Origin: Aurantimonas sp. HBX-1
GTDB taxonomy: Bacteria > Pseudomonadota > Alphaproteobacteria > Rhizobiales > Rhizobiaceae
Direction of reading: 5' to 3'
DNA length: 64,000 bases
Assembly: GCF_021391535.1 (NCBI RefSeq)
Contig: NZ_CP090066.1
Span: forward strand, 372,001-436,000
Shown here: in pieces, positions 56,735 to 64,000 of the stretch
Layout of the letters: the number at the start of each line of letters is the position of its first letter
Numbering within the stretch: position 1 is the first letter of the stretch
Notes under the pieces: generated by a model
Told to the model about the DNA's origin: nothing
Databases searched by the model: none
What the model saw: the letters and a program-made list of their open reading frames with translations, nothing else
Program-made: the position numbers and the translations under genes

Positions 56735-57994
56735 TCAATCGTCACAATCGGCCGCGCGCTGAAGCAGGAAGGCCTGTTCCGGCGCGTTTCGCGACAGGCT
56801 CGCCGCCCGCTCGAAGGCGGCCTTCGCCTCCGGCATGCGTCCTGAACGGAACAGGAAGTCGCCCTTCGCCGCCCAGAGCGGTGCGTAGGCGCACAGCGCC
56901 CCCTCCGCCTCCAGATCCGACAAGAGCGCGAGGCCGACCGCCGGCCCGAACGCCATGCTGTGGGCAATGGCCCGGTTGAGGTCGACCACCGGCGACGGCG
57001 TCACGGCGCGGAGCCGGTCGTAGAGCCCGGCGATCCGGGCCCAGTCGGTGTCCTCGGCGCGCGCGGCCCGCGCGTGGCACGCCGCCAGCGCCGCCTGCAG
57101 CACATAGGCGCCGTCCTCGCCGCCGAGCGCCACGGCGCGATCCAGCGCGGCAAGGCCGCGCCGGATCAGCAGCCGGTCCCAGCTGGCGCGGTTCTGCCGG
57201 GTGAGCGGCACCAGCGACCCGTCCGCCGCCACGCGGGCGGAAAAGCGCGAGGCCTGGATGTCCATCAGCGCCACGAGGCCGAACACCTCCGGCTCCTGGG
57301 GCGCGAGGCCGGCGAGGATCGCGCCGAGGCGCCGCGCCTCGGCACAGAGCGCCGGCCGGATCAGGTCCTCGCCGGCGGTCGCCGCATAGCCCTCGTTGAA
57401 GATCAGGTAGATCACCTCCAGCACCGAGCCGAGCCGCTCCTGCCGCGCCTTGCCGCGCGGCACCTCGTAGGCGAGGCCGGACGCGCCGAGGGTCTTCTTG
57501 GCCCGCACGATGCGCTGCGCGATCGTCGGCTCCGGCGCAAGGAAGGCCCGGGCGATCTCGCCGGTGGTGAGGCCGCCCACCAGCCGCAGCGTCAGCGCGA
57601 CGCGGGCCTCGCGCGACAGCACCGGGTGGCAGGCGACGAACATCAGGCCGAGCAGCTCGTCGCCGACTTCGTCGTCGAGGGCGGCGTCGATCGCCTCGGC
57701 GCCGCCGGTATCGGCCACCATCTCGCGGCCGATCGCGGCATGCTTTTCGGCCCGCATCCGCTCGCGCCGGAACTGGTCGATCGCCCGGCGCTTGGCCGTC
57801 GCCATCAGCCAGGCGCCGGGCCGCTCCGGCACGCCGCTTCTCGGCCACCCGGCGAGGGCCGCGACGAGCGCGTCCTGCGCCAGTTCCTCGGCCGTCCCGA
57901 CATCCCGCACCAGGCGGGTCAGGCCGGCGATCAGCCGGGCCCGCTCGATCCGGAAGACGGTCTCGATCGCCTGATGTGTATCCGTCGCTGCCAC
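56735..57994 (-). CDS. ECF42-type RNA polymerase sigma factor with long C-terminal domain
   Basis: 419 residues. Sigma regions 2 and 4 lie in about 1-175, with RLVRDVGTAEELAQDALVAAL, PGAWLMATAKRRAIDQFRRER and TTGEIARAFLAPEPTIAQRIVRAKKTL. The remaining 240 residues form the TPR-like domain of the ECF42 group, with FNEGYAATAGEDLIRPALC, LMDIQASRFSARV, ILNRAIA-like DLNRAIAHSMAFGP. The group lacks a dedicated anti-sigma factor; it is encoded with DGPF proteins. Downstream of such a partner here. Confidence 0.92.
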   Translation of the reverse strand: MAATDTHQAIETVFRIERARLIAGLTRLVRDVGTAEELAQDALVAALAGWPRSGVPERPGAWLMATAKRRAIDQFRRERMRAEKHAAIGREMVADTGGAEAIDAALDDEVGDELLGLMFVACHPVLSREARVALTLRLVGGLTTGEIARAFLAPEPTIAQRIVRAKKTLGASGLAYEVPRGKARQERLGSVLEVIYLIFNEGYAATAGEDLIRPALCAEARRLGAILAGLAPQEPEVFGLVALMDIQASRFSARVAADGSLVPLTRQNRASWDRLLIRRGLAALDRAVALGGEDGAYVLQAALAACHARAARAEDTDWARIAGLYDRLRAVTPSPVVDLNRAIAHSMAFGPAVGLALLSDLEAEGALCAYAPLWAAKGDFLFRSGRMPEAKAAFERAASLSRNAPEQAFLLQRAADCDD

Positions 57995-58059
57995 ACCGGC
58001 AATCTAGGGGCGGGGCTCGGCATCGGCCAAGCCCCGCGCCGCATCGAGGACGGCGGGCG

Positions 58060-58482
58060 TCAGCGCGCCTCGAGCTTGGCCCGCAGCCGCTCTTCCTGCT
58101 CGATGACTTCCGGGGTCACGACATCGGCGAAGTCGGCCATCTCGTAGAACGGCCGGATCTCCAGCTCGCTCGGACCCGGCATCGGGTTCGGGCATCGCTT
58201 GGCCCATTCGACGGCCTCCGCCATGTCGCGGACTTCCCAGATCCAGAAGCCGGCAACCAGTTCGCGGGTCTCGGCGAACGGCCCGTCGATGACCGTCCGG
58301 CCCGGGCCGTCGAAGGCGATCCGCTTGCCCTCCTTCGACGGCTTCAGCCCGTCGCCGGTGAGCATGATGCCGGCATTGACCAGCTCCTCGTTGAATTTTC
58401 CCATCGCCTCGAACAGCTCGGTCGAGGGCATGATCCCCGCTTCGGAGTCTTCCGTCGCCTTCACCATCACCATCACGCGCAT
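58060..58482 (-). CDS. YCII-related DGPF protein
   Basis: 140 residues. MVMVKATEDSEAGIMPSTELFEAMGKFNEELVNAGIMLTGDGL and VIDGPFAETRELVAGFWIWEV contain the DGPF motif that names the family. A YCII ferredoxin-like fold. Partners of ECF42 sigma factors; function unsettled. Transcribed ahead of the sigma factor (65-nt gap), with a matching promoter upstream. Confidence 0.92.
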   Translation of the reverse strand: MRVMVMVKATEDSEAGIMPSTELFEAMGKFNEELVNAGIMLTGDGLKPSKEGKRIAFDGPGRTVIDGPFAETRELVAGFWIWEVRDMAEAVEWAKRCPNPMPGPSELEIRPFYEMADFADVVTPEVIEQEERLRAKLEAR

Positions 58483-58528
58483 CGTTCTGTCTCCCTTGCC
58501 GGGGGGTCGTCGTGACCGCCCTGCCGAT

Positions 58529-58557
58529 ACGACGAACGAACTCTGGCGAAATCGACA
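58529..58557 (-). promoter_or_regulatory. ECF42-type promoter for the DGPF-sigma operon
   Basis: On the minus strand TGTCGA (58557-58552) and CGTC (58534-58531) are separated by 17 nt, and CGTC is about 48 nt from the DGPF ATG. Known ECF42 promoters have TGTCGA at -35 and CGTC or CGAC at -10. The match suggests that the sigma factor drives its own operon. Confidence 0.7.
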
Positions 58558-58658
58558 GCGCGTGGAGAATTTTTTCGAAGGCCTCGCCGCGGGCAAATTC
58601 GCGCGGTGATGCCGGCGGCCGGGGAGGGGCCCGCGCCGGCGATAAGGCTGAATGTCGG

Positions 58659-59123
58659 CTAGTTCTTGTCTTCGGGCAGCGACGGCAGCGGCAGGGCGGC
58701 GATGCCCTCCTCGCTGAGGCCCTTCACCTCTGCGGGCGAGGCCTCGCCGTAGATCTGCCGCGCCTCGGTCTCGCCGTAATGGATGCGCCGCGCCTCCTCG
58801 GCGAAGCGCGGACCGACATAGTCGGCCTTGGCGCGCAGTTCCCGGGCCATTTCCTGGAGCTTGGCAAACACCCTGGCCGCCTCGGCATTGGCGTAGCCGC
58901 CGCCCGGCGCAGTGGCGGCGGGGGCCGTGCGTTCGCCGGCGGCGGCGGGTGCCCCGCCCTTGCCGATGGCGGGCCGCATCAGCGCCTTGCCGATCTCGGT
59001 CGAGCCGCAGGCCGGGCATTCCACCAGCCCGCGCCCGGCCTGCGCCTCGAAATCCTCACCGGAGCGGAACCAGCCGTCGAAGCCGTGGCCCCTGGGTTCG
59101 CACCGGAGCGCGAAGCTGATCAC
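58659..59123 (-). CDS. DUF1178 family protein
   Basis: 154 residues from GTG at 59123 (ISFALRCEPRGHGFDGWFRSGEDFEAQAGRGLVECPACGSTEIGKALMRP), with a CPACGS metal-like motif, then ADYVGPRFAEEARRIHYGE. Characteristic DUF1178; function unknown. GTG overlaps the stop of the amidase gene (GTGA). Confidence 0.87.
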   Translation of the reverse strand: MISFALRCEPRGHGFDGWFRSGEDFEAQAGRGLVECPACGSTEIGKALMRPAIGKGGAPAAAGERTAPAATAPGGGYANAEAARVFAKLQEMARELRAKADYVGPRFAEEARRIHYGETEARQIYGEASPAEVKGLSEEGIAALPLPSLPEDKN

Positions 59124-60004
59124 TCGGCCGCCTCCAGCGCGCCCGTCACCCGGACGCTGTTGCCGTCCTCGCCGACGCGGAACGGACGGGCATTCTTCAG
59201 ATTGGGGATCTTGGCACGCGCCGCGGCGACTTCCGCCGTGTCGATGCGCGCCAGCGCAATGCCGGGACCGTCGCCGTCGACCTCCGCGACGATCCGGCCC
59301 CATGGGTCGACGATCAGCGAATGGCCGTAGGTCTCGCGGCCGTCCTCGTGCACGCCGCCCTGCGCCGCGGCGATGACATAGGCGCCGTTCTCGATCGCCC
59401 GCGCCCGCAGCAGCACATGCCAGTGCGCCTCGCCGGTCTGCCGGGTGAAGGCGGCCGGCGCGGTGAGGATCTCGGCCCCGGCCAGCGCCTCCTCGCGGAA
59501 CAGATGCGGGAAGCGCATGTCGTAGCAGACGGCAAAGCCGAGCCGCGCTGGGCCGCCCGCGAAGGCGAGATCGGCGAGCGCGGCGTATTCGCCGGGCCGG
59601 TAGGTGCGCGACTCCCGCCAGCTCTCGCCGTTGTCGAGATCGACGTCGAACATGTGGATCTTGTCGTAGCGGGCCTTGATCGAGCCGTCGGGCGCGTAGA
59701 GCACCGCGCGGTTGGCGACCTTGCCGTTATCGAGCGCGATCGCCGTCGAGCCGACATGCAGATGGACGCCATGCTGACGCGCCAGCCGCGACGCCGCCGC
59801 CAGCACCAGGTCGTCCGCCTCGCCGCGCAGATGCTGCATCAGGCCGGCGCGGTCGCGCTGCACCATGCCGGTCATTTCCGGCGACTGCAGATAGTCCGCC
59901 CCCGCCGCGACGGCCTCGGCCACCAGGCCTTCCAGCGCCGCGACATTGGCCTCCGGCTCGAGGCCGGAGCGCATCTGCAGCACGGCGGCGGTAAACACGG
60001 TCAT
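59120..60004 (-). CDS. carbon-nitrogen hydrolase, Nit1/omega-amidase type
   Basis: 294 residues. Catalytic set: Glu in LQSPEMTG, Lys in ARYDKIHMFDVD, Cys in GFAVCYDMRFPHLF. This pattern with MFDVD is close to Nit1-type enzymes that hydrolyse deaminated glutathione; the substrate is inferred. Followed by DUF1178 and preceded by glutaredoxin on the same strand. Confidence 0.9.
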   Translation of the reverse strand: MTVFTAAVLQMRSGLEPEANVAALEGLVAEAVAAGADYLQSPEMTGMVQRDRAGLMQHLRGEADDLVLAAASRLARQHGVHLHVGSTAIALDNGKVANRAVLYAPDGSIKARYDKIHMFDVDLDNGESWRESRTYRPGEYAALADLAFAGGPARLGFAVCYDMRFPHLFREEALAGAEILTAPAAFTRQTGEAHWHVLLRARAIENGAYVIAAAQGGVHEDGRETYGHSLIVDPWGRIVAEVDGDGPGIALARIDTAEVAAARAKIPNLKNARPFRVGEDGNSVRVTGALEAAE

Positions 60005-60025
60005 CGCGGCACTCTCCTTGTTCGT

Positions 60026-60283
60026 TCAGGCAGCCAGGAGCGGGTCGAGCTTGCCGGCGCGCTCCAGCGCGTAGAGATCGTCGCAGCCGCCGACATGGGT
60101 GTCGCCGACGAAGATCTGCGGGAAGGTGGCGGCGCCCTTGGCGCGCTGGATCATTTCCTGGCGCAGCTGCGGCGAGGCGCTGGCGTCCTTCTCCTCGAAG
60201 GCGACGCCCTTCTCTTCGAGCAGGCGCTTGGCCCGCGAGCAGAAGCCGCAGAGCTGGCGGGTATAGATGACGACGTCCGGCAT
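60026..60283 (-). CDS. grxC: glutaredoxin 3
   Basis: 85 residues. Active site CGFC (at 12-15, in YTRQLCGFCSRAK), TFPQIFVGDTHVGGCDDL with cis-Pro and GG binding of glutathione. Reduces disulphides using glutathione. The CGFC variant replaces the usual CPYC. Start at ATG 60283. Confidence 0.92.
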   Translation of the reverse strand: MPDVVIYTRQLCGFCSRAKRLLEEKGVAFEEKDASASPQLRQEMIQRAKGAATFPQIFVGDTHVGGCDDLYALERAGKLDPLLAA

Positions 60284-60322
60284 AAGATTCCTGTCCGAAT
60301 TCGGTTCGTCCAGCATATGGCT

Positions 60323-61072
60323 TCACGCGGTGCCGGCGGCAACCCTGGCGAAGACCAGGACGTCGACATCCCTTGCCCCTGCGCGCTTCAGCGCCCGTGT
60401 GGCGCTCGCGGTGGTGGCGCCCGTCGTGTAGACGTCGTCGACCAGCAGCACCCGCCGTCCCTGGATCTCGGCGCGCCGCGGGTCGATCACCTGGAAGGCG
60501 CCGCGGACGTTCTCCTGCCGCTGGCTGACGCCGAGCCCGACCTGGCTGCGGGTGGACTTGACCCGCCGCAGCGCCAGCGCCGAATAGGTCGTGCCGGTCT
60601 CGCGGCCGATCCGCCGCGCCAGCTCGGCGGACTGGTTGAACCGGCGCCGCCACAGCCGGCCGGAGTGCAGCGGCACCGGCACGATCACGTCGGCATCCGC
60701 CAAGAGCTCGGCGCCGGCCCGCCGCATCCAGCCCGCCATCAGCGGCACGAGGTCGGTGCGGTCGCCGTATTTCAGCGCCGCGACCAGCCGCGCTGCGAGA
60801 TCCTCGTAGAGCACGGCGGCGCGCAGCCGGGCGAAGGGCGGCGGCTCGGCGATCGCCTCGGCGGAAAGGAAACCCTTGCCGAGGTCGTAGGCGAAGGGCA
60901 GCCCCAGCACCTCGCAATAGGGCCGCTCGATGAAGCGCAGCTTCGGCCAGCACTGCGCACATACGGTCCCGCTTCCGGTCACGGCGGCCTGGCAGCCGGG
61001 GCAGACGGGGGGAAACAGCAGCCGGCCGATCGATCCGCCGATCGCCAGGGTGCCGCGCCTGATGATGCTCAT
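60323..61072 (-). CDS. ComF family protein
   Basis: 249 residues. N-terminal zinc pair PVCPGCQ and VCAQCW; PRPP-type motif VLLVDDVYTTGAT; FNQSAELARRIG. Related to ComF, which acts in DNA uptake or recombination; its exact activity is uncertain. The ATG at 61072 follows GAGGAG. Divergent from the methyltransferase. Confidence 0.9.
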   Translation of the reverse strand: MSIIRRGTLAIGGSIGRLLFPPVCPGCQAAVTGSGTVCAQCWPKLRFIERPYCEVLGLPFAYDLGKGFLSAEAIAEPPPFARLRAAVLYEDLAARLVAALKYGDRTDLVPLMAGWMRRAGAELLADADVIVPVPLHSGRLWRRRFNQSAELARRIGRETGTTYSALALRRVKSTRSQVGLGVSQRQENVRGAFQVIDPRRAEIQGRRVLLVDDVYTTGATTASATRALKRAGARDVDVLVFARVAAGTA

Positions 61073-61210
61073 CGCTCCTCGCCTCCCGGCCTCGCCCCGA
61101 TGGCGCCGCGCCTCCGGCCGGCGCCGTTGGCATCCTCGACCCTTGACGATACTCCTGCTGCGGGCAGCTACAAGCGCTCTCGACGCCACACCCAGCAGAG
61201 ACAGGCCACC

Positions 61211-62107
61211 ATGCCGGAAACCCCCGGACACCGCGTCTTCGACCGGGAACTGCTCGACCGGCGCCGCCGCCGCTGGCTCGGCGACGGGACGCCCCCCTCG
61301 GTGCGCTTCCTGCTCACGGCCGCTGCGGACGAGCTGGCGGAGCGGCTGTCCCTTGTGGAGCGCCGGTTCGAGGTGGCAGTCGACCTCGCCGGCCATACCG
61401 GCGAGATGGCCACGCAGATCCTTGCCAGCGGCAAGGCCGGCCGCATCGTGCGGATCGAGCGGCTGCCGACGCTTCTCGACGGGCCCGACCTCGCCGCCGT
61501 CGGCGACGAGGAAGCGTTGCCGCTGGCCGAGGCGAGCGTCGACCTGATCGTCTCGACCCTGTCGCTGCATCTCACCAACGATACGCCCGGCGTCCTGGTC
61601 CAGTGCCGCCGCGCCCTGCGGCCGGACGGGTTGTTCCTCTGCGGCTTCCTCGGCGGCGACACGCTGAGCGAGCTGCGCGCCTCGCTGTTCGCCGCCGAGG
61701 CCGAGCTGCTCGGCGGCGTGTCGCCGCGCGTCGCGCCCTTCGCCGACATCAGGGACGCCGGCGCGCTGCTGCAGCGCGCCGGCTTCGCCCTTCCGGTCAC
61801 CGACCAGGACCGGCTGACCGTGCGCTACGACAATCTGTTCCAGCTGATGCAGGATCTGCGGGCGATGGGCATGGCCAACATGCTGGTCGAGCGCTCGCGC
61901 CGGCCGGCCTCCCGGCGGCTGTTCCTGCGGGCGGCCGAGATCTACGCCGAGCGCTACGCCGACCCGGACGGGCGGATCCGTGCCACCTTCGACATCATCT
62001 ACATGTCCGGCTGGGCGCCGCACGAGAGCCAGCAGAAGCCGCTGCGGCCGGGCAGCGCCAAGACAAGCCTCGCCGCGGCGCTGGGGGATCGCTCGGACCC
62101 GGCCTGA
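61211..62107 (+). CDS. NDUFAF5-like methyltransferase-fold protein
   Basis: 298 residues. VFDRELLDRRRRRWLG at the start, LPLAEASVDLIVSTLSLHLTNDTPGVLVQCRRALRPDGLFLCGFLGGDTLSELR in the middle, and SGWAPHESQQKPLRPGSAKTSLAAAL at the end. This is the pattern of the mitochondrial complex I assembly factor NDUFAF5 and its bacterial relatives. Probably acts in respiratory complex I assembly. Confidence 0.88.
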   Translation: MPETPGHRVFDRELLDRRRRRWLGDGTPPSVRFLLTAAADELAERLSLVERRFEVAVDLAGHTGEMATQILASGKAGRIVRIERLPTLLDGPDLAAVGDEEALPLAEASVDLIVSTLSLHLTNDTPGVLVQCRRALRPDGLFLCGFLGGDTLSELRASLFAAEAELLGGVSPRVAPFADIRDAGALLQRAGFALPVTDQDRLTVRYDNLFQLMQDLRAMGMANMLVERSRRPASRRLFLRAAEIYAERYADPDGRIRATFDIIYMSGWAPHESQQKPLRPGSAKTSLAAALGDRSDPA

Positions 62108-62119
62108 GCCGGCGGACGG

Positions 62120-62299
62120 TCAGAAGGCGGCGGAGATCATCTCGAACGTCGCGACCAGCGCGTCGGTCAGCGGCTGGAAGCTGGTGACGAGGGCGGTCGC
62201 CAGGATCGCGGCGACGAGCGTGTACTCGACGGCGACGCCGCCGCTGCGGTCGCGGCGAAGGGCGTCGAGCCGGGCGATGACACGGCGGGAGATCAGCAT
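62120..62299 (-). CDS. Flp-type IVb pilin
   Basis: 59 residues. LRRDRSGGVAVEYTLVAAILATALV: basic leader, Gly cleavage site and Glu at +5 of the mature sequence (after SG), then one hydrophobic helix. Flp pilins build Tad pili. No other tad genes are nearby, so it is an orphan. It overlaps the upstream gene by 7 nt. Confidence 0.75.
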   Translation of the reverse strand: MLISRRVIARLDALRRDRSGGVAVEYTLVAAILATALVTSFQPLTDALVATFEMISAAF

Positions 62300-62592
62300 G
62301 CCCCGGTCCGCCGGCCGCTGGCATGCACGATGCAGGGGCCGGCGCCCGGCGCCTGCAGCACGCTGCGGTGGACGGTGTAGCGGCCGGTGCCGATCGAGCC
62401 GGTGGTCATCGTGTCGAGCTGCGGGCTGCTTGCGACATAGTCGACGCTGTGGCGGGCGGCCGGCACCACCACCAGCGCAAGGCCGATCGTGATCGCCCCG
62501 AACAGCAGCGTGGCGCGCAGCAGGCCGGTCCGAAGCTCGCGGATCGATGCCCGGATGCGCAGATCGTTCAGCTCGTCCTCGAATTCCCGCAT
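62293..62592 (-). CDS. hypothetical single-helix membrane protein
   Basis: 99 residues with a charged N-terminal helix (EFEDELNDLRIRASIREL), one membrane segment (about 26-47, LRATLLFGAITIGLALVVV), then a small exported part with two cysteines. It is coupled to the Flp pilin, so it may be a pilus-linked protein. No family recognised. Confidence 0.6.
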   Translation of the reverse strand: MREFEDELNDLRIRASIRELRTGLLRATLLFGAITIGLALVVVPAARHSVDYVASSPQLDTMTTGSIGTGRYTVHRSVLQAPGAGPCIVHASGRRTGAC

Positions 62593-62936
62593 CGTCGCCT
62601 CGCAGCCTGACCAACCGCTTCAGGGTGACGCGAAACGATAAAAAAATGTTGAATCAAATTTTAACCGGAACGGCGGCGGTGTCCGCGGGACCAGTGGACA
62701 AGAATTCGGGACGGCAGGACATTCAGGCCCCCGACGGTCCGCGATATGGCTTGGCGCAGGGCGCGTCCGCGGCGGCCCCGAGGCGTCGGTCGGTGCGACC
62801 GCGCCGGAGGACGCCGGGACGGCCGTCCGGCCGCCGTTACCGCCCGATTCCGGATGCGGAAGGCGGAACGAGCGCCGCCACCTCACCACCGCCCGGGCGG
62901 TTCCCCGGGGCTCTGCCGACATTTCAAGGAACCACC
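62593..62936. other. 344-bp intergenic region between divergent genes
   Basis: Has a notable AT-rich run at about 62630-62668 that must hold the promoter for the pilin pair or the secreted gene, although I could not fix one from its boxes. The rest is GC-rich without reliable coding signal. No RNA gene seen. Confidence 0.5.
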
Positions 62937-63272
62937 ATGCTGCGTACCCGCCTGACCACCCTGCTGGCCATCTCGCTCGGCGCCTGCCTCGCCGCCGGCG
63001 CGGCATCGGCCCAGAACCGTGACGTCACCATCGTCAACGGGACGAGCACGGCGATGATCGAGTTCTACGCCTCGAACACCGGCACGAGCGACTGGCAGGA
63101 GGATATTCTGGGCGTCGACGTGCTCGAAGTCGGCGAGTCGGTGGACGTCACCGTCGACGACGGCACCGGCGCCTGCATGTTCGACTTCATGGCTACCTTC
63201 AGCGACGGCGCCACGGCGCAGAAGAATGGCGTCAACGTCTGCGAGATCTCGCAGTTCGACTTCACCGACTGA
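62937..63272 (+). CDS. small secreted protein, sometimes misannotated as argininosuccinate lyase
   Basis: 111 residues. Signal peptide to ASAQN (about residue 26); mature part with VTIVNGTSTAMIEFYASNTGTSDWQEDILGVDVL and ACMFDFMATFSDGATAQKNGVNVCEISQF, two cysteines. I know similar small secreted proteins from alphaproteobacteria, without a function. AAGGA ribosome-binding site before ATG. Confidence 0.75.
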   Translation: MLRTRLTTLLAISLGACLAAGAASAQNRDVTIVNGTSTAMIEFYASNTGTSDWQEDILGVDVLEVGESVDVTVDDGTGACMFDFMATFSDGATAQKNGVNVCEISQFDFTD

Positions 63273-63328
63273 TTGCCGCAACCCGCCGCCTGGCAGGAGC
63301 CGGGCAGCCTTCAGCTGAGGAGACAACG

Positions 63329-63685
63329 ATGCATAGACGATGGCTCGGACCGGTCGCGGCAGCGGCGATGCTGACTCCGGCATTCCCGGCCCTGGCGGAT
63401 CCCTCGGGGACCTACGGCATCGACGGGGTGAACCCGGACGGCACCACCTACGAGGCGAGCGTGCTGGTCTCGAAGGTGGGCGACACGTTCTCGGTGACCT
63501 ACTCGCTCGACGATCGCAAGGTCATGGGCACGGCGATCGGCGACGACGACGTGCTGGCGATCGGCTACGGCGAGGCCGGCGACAGCGGCGTCGCGCTGAT
63601 GTACCGGGACGGGCAGCGCTGGCAGGGCGTCTGGAGCTATCTCGGCGCCAAGCAGCTGGGCACCGAGGAGTGGCAGCCCCGCTGA
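63329..63685 (+). CDS. small secreted protein, LIC10280-like
   Basis: 118 residues. Signal peptide to PALADP (about residue 23); beta-rich mature part with GTYGIDGVNPDGTTYEASVLVSKVGDTFSVTYSL, GIGYGEAG-like LAIGYGEAGDSGVALMY and GVWSYLGAKQLGTEEW. The pattern resembles LIC10280-type proteins; function unknown. It follows the previous secreted gene by 56 nt. Confidence 0.7.
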   Translation: MHRRWLGPVAAAAMLTPAFPALADPSGTYGIDGVNPDGTTYEASVLVSKVGDTFSVTYSLDDRKVMGTAIGDDDVLAIGYGEAGDSGVALMYRDGQRWQGVWSYLGAKQLGTEEWQPR

Positions 63686-63832
63686 GGCGGCAGGCCGACA
63701 AGGGGAGGTTGCCCGCCGGGCGATCTCCCGTCGCCGGCAGAGGCGGCACGATGCCGCCTCCCGGCTCCGGTCCTGCGCAGCGACTGGCTCTGCGATATTC
63801 CGGCCGCGCGGAGGCGGCCGGTCGGCAAGGCG

Positions 63833-64000
63833 TCAGTCTTCGCGGAAGAACACCTCGACCGGGCCCTTCAGCTTGATCGTCAGCGGCTGGCCCTTGCGGT
63901 CCTTGGCCTTGCCGGCCTGCACGCGGATCCAGCCCTCGCTGACGCAGTATTCCTCGACATTGGTCTTCTCGACCCCCTTGAACAGCACGCCGACGCCGCG
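63833..64000 (-). CDS. DUF3297 family protein, C-terminal part
   Basis: 55 residues visible; the gene continues past the window end. RGVGVLFKGVEKTNVEEYCVSEGWIRVQAG and KDRKGQPLTIKLKGPVEVFF match DUF3297, a short conserved proteobacterial family of unknown role. The stop is at 63833-63835. Confidence 0.9.
   Translation of the reverse strand, partial: RGVGVLFKGVEKTNVEEYCVSEGWIRVQAGKAKDRKGQPLTIKLKGPVEVFFRED

Overview
The window is a GC-rich chromosomal segment from an alphaproteobacterium, most likely a member of the Hyphomicrobiales (Rhizobiales). This rests on protein features and gene order: a TIGR02302-type protein beside a CpdR-like regulator, hpt-ftsE-ftsX-ydcF-plsC, tyrC-hisC next to metX-metW, rpmB near cobT/cobS, J-protein and bolA, aroK-aroB beside xerD and accA, secA-parvulin-argJ, clpB-DUF4167-prmC-prfA-ptsP-lysC-ubiG. 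I cannot place the species from the sequence alone. Almost all of the window is densely packed housekeeping DNA; only a few short stretches look acquired or rearranged.

Layout. 1-7 kb: end of a TIGR02302 protein, response regulator, an AT-rich membrane gene, hpt, a DUF3426-like membrane protein, the cell-division ABC system ftsEX, a YdcF protein, an acyltransferase and a ChaC enzyme. 7-18 kb: DUF2125 protein, tyrosine/histidine aminotransferase pathway genes (tyrC, hisC), methionine genes (metX, metW), a glutathione transferase, a PBP4-type carboxypeptidase, a methyltransferase divergent from gloB, a cupin, an EamA exporter and a DUF3108 protein. 18.4-21.6 kb: rpmB with a strong promoter, a queuosine-precursor transporter gene preceded by what looks like a preQ1-I riboswitch whose pseudoknot would capture the start codon, then a 1.8 kb IS5-family element that carries an alpha/beta hydrolase as passenger. 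21.6-25.3 kb: cobT and cobS (aerobic cobaltochelatase) separated by an AT-rich, frameshifted HNH endonuclease gene. 25.4-36 kb: J-protein, bolA, a Cro/C1-type regulator with a SulP transporter, a CorC-type CBS protein, aroB, aroK, xerD, accA, an L,D-transpeptidase lipoprotein and a truncated ArsC-like protein. 36-45 kb: secA, parvulin, argJ, GNAT, Nudix, AraC regulator, aldo/keto reductase and PRC-barrel protein. 45-56 kb: clpB, DUF4167, prmC, prfA, ptsP, lysC, ubiG. 56-64 kb: an ECF42-type sigma factor with its DGPF (YCII) partner and a matching promoter, DUF1178, nitrilase-like amidase, glutaredoxin, comF, an NDUFAF5-like protein, an orphan Flp pilin pair, two small secreted proteins and the end of a DUF3297 gene.

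I saw no CRISPR array, rRNA, tRNA, prophage or plasmid origin. I did not find a convincing multi-gene system of unknown type. The observations most worth checking are the start-codon-overlapping preQ1-I candidate, the hydrolase enclosed by IS ends with a 3-bp target duplication, the broken HNH gene inside the cobST operon, the ECF42 promoter match and the ArsC remnant lacking its catalytic cysteine.
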